Part shown: one piece after another, positions 12,445 to 12,939 of the stretch
How the letters are laid out: every line of letters starts with the position of its first letter
Numbering within the stretch: position 1 is the first letter of the stretch
Assembly: GCA_902795625.1 (NCBI GenBank)
Contig: CADBLW010000338.1
Span: 1-12,939 of the forward strand
Source: an uncultured Lachnospiraceae bacterium
GTDB taxonomy: Bacteria > Bacillota > Clostridia > Lachnospirales > Lachnospiraceae
Length of the DNA: 12,939 nt
Reading direction: 5' to 3'
The notes under the pieces: generated by a model
Seen by the model: only the letters and a program-made list of their open reading frames with translations
Database searches by the model: none
What the model was told of the DNA's origin: nothing
Made by a program: the position numbers and the translations under genes

Positions 12445-12939
12445 ATGGACATGACATTGCGCTGGTACGGAAGAGACATGGACAGCGTGACACTGAAGCA
12501 GATCCGGCAGATTCCCGGAGTGAAGGGAGTGATCTCGTCGCTTCACAAGGTTCCGGCAGGAGAGGCCTGGACGTATGAGCAGGTGAAGGAGCTCAAGGAT
12601 GAGATTGAGGCAGAGGGCCTTAAGCTCCTCGGCATCGAGAGCATCAACGTGCACGAGGACATCAAGCTCGGCGCGCCCACGAGAGACATGTATATCGAGA
12701 ACTACTGCAAGTCCCTCGAGGCTGTCGGAAAGAACGACATTCACCTCGTGTGCTACAACTTCATGCCGATCTTCGACTGGACGAGGACCGATCTCGCGAT
12801 GCCTCTTTCGGACGGCAGCAACGCGCTTGCATACGATTCGAACCTGATTGACGGAATCGATCCCAACACGATGTTCGAGCGCATGGAAAATGCGAGCGGC
12901 GGCTTCATTCTTCCCGGATGGGAGCCGGAGCGCAAGGAC
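12445..12939 (+). CDS. uxuA: Mannonate dehydratase, N-terminal part (runs off window)
   Basis: 165 codons are visible and the frame is open to the right edge; family members have about 350-395 residues. UxuA dehydrates D-mannonate to 2-keto-3-deoxy-D-gluconate in the glucuronate branch of the hexuronate pathway. Recognisable family blocks are TLRWYG (4-9), IRQIPGVKGVISSLHKVPAGE (starting at 20), IESINVHEDIKLG (64-76), and CYNFMPIFDWTRTDL (103-117), ending in GGFILPGWEPER at the edge. AGGAGA at 12432-12437 lies seven bases before ATG 12445; a second ATG at 12451 is less well spaced. The placement after aguA makes sense: released glucuronate is converted to fructuronate and then mannonate by enzymes that would have to be encoded elsewhere, possibly downstream. 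Confidence 0.94.
   Translation, partial: MDMTLRWYGRDMDSVTLKQIRQIPGVKGVISSLHKVPAGEAWTYEQVKELKDEIEAEGLKLLGIESINVHEDIKLGAPTRDMYIENYCKSLEAVGKNDIHLVCYNFMPIFDWTRTDLAMPLSDGSNALAYDSNLIDGIDPNTMFERMENASGGFILPGWEPERKD

Overview
The window is a continuous run of plus-strand genes from what looks like a GC-rich member of the Clostridia, most likely Lachnospiraceae. No RNA gene or 16S sequence is present, so this rests on gene order (rplS, lepB, rbgA, rnhB, yraN, then pgeF, a DUF512 radical-SAM protein, der, plsY, gpsA), on sigma-A-type promoters, on strong AGGAGG-type ribosome binding sites, and on the glucuronoxylan-degradation genes at the right end, which are typical of gut or rumen fibre degraders. 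All genes are intact except the two cut by the window edges.

Left edge (1-803): the C-terminal part of a polytopic membrane protein with a soluble tail, visibly more AT-rich than what follows, ended by a stem-loop terminator. Next, rplS (ribosomal protein L19) has its own extended -10 promoter, a leader of about 75 nt with a hairpin that may be an L19-type autoregulatory leader, and a very strong GAAA-loop terminator. It therefore appears to be transcribed alone.

Core (about 1443-10349): a second extended -10 promoter drives lepB (signal peptidase I). It is followed without any convincing terminator by rbgA and rnhB, yraN, pgeF, a PDZ/radical-SAM DUF512 protein overlapping der, then plsY and gpsA, and a membrane-anchored SH3-domain protein. 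The genes combine 50S ribosome assembly (L19, RbgA, Der), nucleic-acid maintenance (RNase HII), protein export (LepB), envelope or purine metabolism (PgeF) and phospholipid synthesis (GpsA makes glycerol-3-phosphate and PlsY acylates it). Spacings are mostly short or overlapping. Two longer gaps (2115-2185 and 3062-3181) hold inverted repeats that could fold in the mRNA.

Right end (10359-12939): aguA, a GH67 alpha-glucuronidase with its catalytic residues in place and no signal peptide, is followed by the start of uxuA (mannonate dehydratase). Together they point to intracellular release of (4-O-methyl-)glucuronate from imported xylan-derived aldouronic acids and its entry into the hexuronate pathway. 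The 106-nt gap between them holds two hairpins. No clear promoter was found in front of aguA.

No mobile elements, CRISPR arrays, tRNA or rRNA genes were seen. Most of the window is ordinary conserved chromosome. The points most worth a second look are the DUF512-der coupling, the compositional break to the left of rplS, the intergenic RNA structures, and the junction of a housekeeping cluster with a sugar-acid catabolism locus.
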